Shown in pieces: positions 62,213 through 64,000 of a stretch of DNA of 64,000 bases. The translations under genes and the position numbers were made by a program. The notes under the pieces are model-generated. The model was given only the letters and a program-made list of their open reading frames with translations. It had not been told where the DNA came from and searched no databases. Each line of letters starts with the position of its first letter. The stretch's first letter is position 1. The stretch is taken from the NCBI GenBank assembly GCA_020444275.1, contig JAHLLG010000003.1, positions 124,001-188,000 on the forward strand. Direction: 5' to 3'. Origin of the DNA: Bacteroidota bacterium. GTDB lineage: Bacteria; Bacteroidota; Bacteroidia; Bacteroidales; UBA12077.

Positions 62213-63439
62213 ATGTTCGATATAGATAAATGGCAAGAGATTTTTGCCACCATAAAGAAAAATAAGTTGCGTACTTTCCTTACCGGATTTAGTGTTGCAT
62301 GGGGTATTTTTATGCTGATTATATTACTGGGTTCCGGACGCGGGTTAGAAAATGGTATACAGCAACAGTTCGAGCGCGATGCATCAAATAGTATATGGAT
62401 TTACCGCGGACAAACAAGTATGCCATATAAAGGATTAAAACCCGGTAGAAGAATTCGGTTTACAAATGATGATTTTGACTATTCAAAACGCGAAATAAAA
62501 AATATTGAGAATCTTTCATCACGCTTAAGTGTTTTTCCGCAAAGGAATCTTTCTTACAAGAACGAATATGGAAACTTTGATATTATAGGTGTGCATCCCG
62601 GAACTAAAGCTCTTGAGAATGTAGATATTCTCGAAGGCAGATTCTTAAATGAAATTGACGTTAGTAGTAATCGTAAAGTGGTTGCCATAAGTACCGATGT
62701 AAAAAAGGCACTATTTAAAGATCAACCGTTTTTAGGTGAATATATAAAAATCAATAATATTCCATTTAAGGTAATTGGATTATTCGAAGATAGCTCTGAA
62801 CGCGATAATCGAAGGGTTTATATACCCGTTTCTACAACACAAAAGATTTTTACCGGAGGCCGGGAAATACAAAATTTGGCATTTACAACCGGCGATGCTT
62901 CTATGAAAGAGAGTCTTGAAATTGAAGATGAGATCAGAACAAATTTTGCACAACGACATAATTTTAGTAAAGATGATCAGCGTGCTATTTACATTAACAA
63001 TAATGTTGAGGAGTATCAAAAATTCCAGAACTTATTTGCAGGAATAAGGCTTTTTGTCTGGATCATTGGCATTGGAACAATAATAGCCGGTATAGTGGGT
63101 GTTAGTAATATAATGCTCATTGTTGTAAAAGAGCGTACCAAGGAAATAGGCATAAGAAAAGCAATTGGTGCAACTCCCACATCAATTATCGGATTAGTAT
63201 TACTAGAATCTATTCTTATTACAAGCTTTGCAGGTTATGTGGGATTGGTTCTTGGGGTAGGTTTATTAGAATTGATATCGCCGCATATTCAGTCAGACTT
63301 TTTTACCAATCCTGAAGCTGATTTCCGGATTGCGGTTAGCGCAACTATTTTGCTTGTGGTTTCAGGTGCTGTAGCGGGTTTTGTTCCTGCCAGAAAAGCA
63401 GCTAAAATAAAACCCGTGGAGGCATTGCGTGATGAATAA
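62213..63439 (+). CDS. MacB-type ABC permease (1)
   Basis: 408 aa with one N-terminal and three C-terminal membrane segments, the FtsX/MacB topology. The N-terminus reads LRTFLTGFSVAWGIFMLIIL, then GSGRGLENGIQQQFERDASN. A periplasmic MacB_PCD domain fills residues 45-270. The C-terminus has VGVSNIMLIVVKERTKEIGI, RKAIGATPTSIIG and PARKAAKIKPVEALRDE. It starts 3 bases after the ATPase gene stop. It probably works as a heterodimer with the next permease. Confidence 0.95.
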   Translation: MFDIDKWQEIFATIKKNKLRTFLTGFSVAWGIFMLIILLGSGRGLENGIQQQFERDASNSIWIYRGQTSMPYKGLKPGRRIRFTNDDFDYSKREIKNIENLSSRLSVFPQRNLSYKNEYGNFDIIGVHPGTKALENVDILEGRFLNEIDVSSNRKVVAISTDVKKALFKDQPFLGEYIKINNIPFKVIGLFEDSSERDNRRVYIPVSTTQKIFTGGREIQNLAFTTGDASMKESLEIEDEIRTNFAQRHNFSKDDQRAIYINNNVEEYQKFQNLFAGIRLFVWIIGIGTIIAGIVGVSNIMLIVVKERTKEIGIRKAIGATPTSIIGLVLLESILITSFAGYVGLVLGVGLLELISPHIQSDFFTNPEADFRIAVSATILLVVSGAVAGFVPARKAAKIKPVEALRDE

Positions 63440-63477
63440 GATGAATGAATTACCAATAAACATCAAAATTAATTTAA

Positions 63478-64000
63478 ATGATTGATATAGATAAGTGGAA
63501 AGAGATTATCATTACCTTACAGAAGAATAAGGTTAGAACCTTCTTTACTGCATTTGGTGTATTTTGGGGGATATTCATGCTGATTATTATGTTGGGATCG
63601 GGTAATGGATTACAAAATGCTGTTTTCCAGAATATGGGCGATTTTTCTACCAATAGTTGTTTTATGTGGACACAGCAAACAACAGTTTCTTACAAAGGTT
63701 TTCCACGAGGACGTTTTTTTCGATTTAATAATGGCGATACCAAAGCTTTACTGCAAAACATTCCTGAGCTGAAAGAGCTTTCTCCACGCTTACAAGGTTT
63801 TGGTGGCGATGGTGCTAATAATGCCGTTAGAAATGAAAAAACCGGGGCTTTCACTATTTTCGGCGATTATCCGGCGTGGAATAGAATAGATCCAATTAAG
63901 ATCACTTCAGGTAGATTTATTAATAATTTTGATATCAAAGATAACCGTAAAGTAGTAGTTATTGGGAAAAGAGTTGTTGAGGTGCTTTTTAATCCCGATG
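63478..64000 (+). CDS. MacB-type ABC permease (2), 3' end outside window
   Basis: The ATG at 63478 (MIDIDKWKEIIITLQKNKVR) opens a frame that stays open to the window end. TFFTAFGVFWGIFMLIIMLG is the N-terminal membrane segment and SGNGLQNAVFQNMGDFS the start of the periplasmic MacB_PCD domain. It parallels the first permease (MFDIDKWQEIFATIKKNKLR) closely, so the two arose by duplication. It lies 38 bases after the first permease; the remaining 55-60 percent of the gene is not visible. Confidence 0.93.
   Translation, partial: MIDIDKWKEIIITLQKNKVRTFFTAFGVFWGIFMLIIMLGSGNGLQNAVFQNMGDFSTNSCFMWTQQTTVSYKGFPRGRFFRFNNGDTKALLQNIPELKELSPRLQGFGGDGANNAVRNEKTGAFTIFGDYPAWNRIDPIKITSGRFINNFDIKDNRKVVVIGKRVVEVLFNPD

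Overview
The window is AT-rich and reads as chromosomal DNA of a Bacteroidota bacterium, most likely a marine or anaerobic Bacteroidales/Marinilabiliales-type organism. The reasons are TAnnTTTG-like promoter elements, many exported proteins whose signal peptides end in a Gln-rich site, TonB-plug/MG2 and WD40-like PD40 proteins, a GH109 enzyme, LytTR regulators and very large PAS hybrid kinases. No rRNA, IS element, prophage or CRISPR array was seen. The taxonomic assignment is inference from gene content.

Left part (1-19 kb): mostly housekeeping. It holds the end of an outer-membrane beta-barrel gene, a lytic transglycosylase, uvrA, a LOG-family nucleotide hydrolase, two exported structural proteins, smpB, miaA, a bcp-recA-S9 peptidase run on the minus strand, a TPR/PD40/SPOR protein, clpS, an NfeD-floA pair, an FKBP isomerase and tRNA-Ser. 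A compact cluster of DnaA-box-like 9-mers lies at 5404-5456.

Middle part (19-33.6 kb): more accessory. It holds a GIY-YIG protein, a broken nucleotidyltransferase, two large exported repeat proteins (ankyrin, and WG+LRR), a second S9 peptidase, an MG2/TonB-plug protein, tRNA-Pro preceded by a truncated copy of its own 5' end, a pentapeptide-repeat protein, and a kinase + GH109 pair suggesting GalNAc salvage. Small palindromic REP-like hairpins with a GAA centre are scattered here, several of them followed by a terminator-like hairpin.

Right part (33.7-59.7 kb): a dense signalling island and the most unusual part of the window. Seven plus-strand genes (35803-48876) encode five histidine-kinase-type proteins and two single-domain receivers. 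The last is a receiver-pseudokinase whose phospho-accepting His is Gln. It overlaps by 8 bases a 1006-aa ABCG-like transporter with an unusual N-terminal domain. Two families of exported proteins (here called P1 and P2) occur on both sides: P1, P2, P2 on the left, divergent from the kinases, and P1, P2 on the right behind the transporter. A LytS/LytTR pair follows, and then a one-polypeptide membrane sensor-kinase-like-receiver-LuxR protein. Nothing in the kinase run itself carries a DNA-binding domain, so transcriptional output, if any, would have to come from these flanking regulators or from elsewhere. My inference is an envelope-directed signalling and export module with paired lipoprotein/exported partners; its substrate and signal are unknown.

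Right edge (59.7-64 kb): a uracil-DNA glycosylase-family protein, a class IV aminotransferase and a MacB-type ABC transporter operon (one ATPase, two permeases, the second cut by the window end). The operon is preceded by two 20-bp near-identical direct repeats set 21 bp apart.
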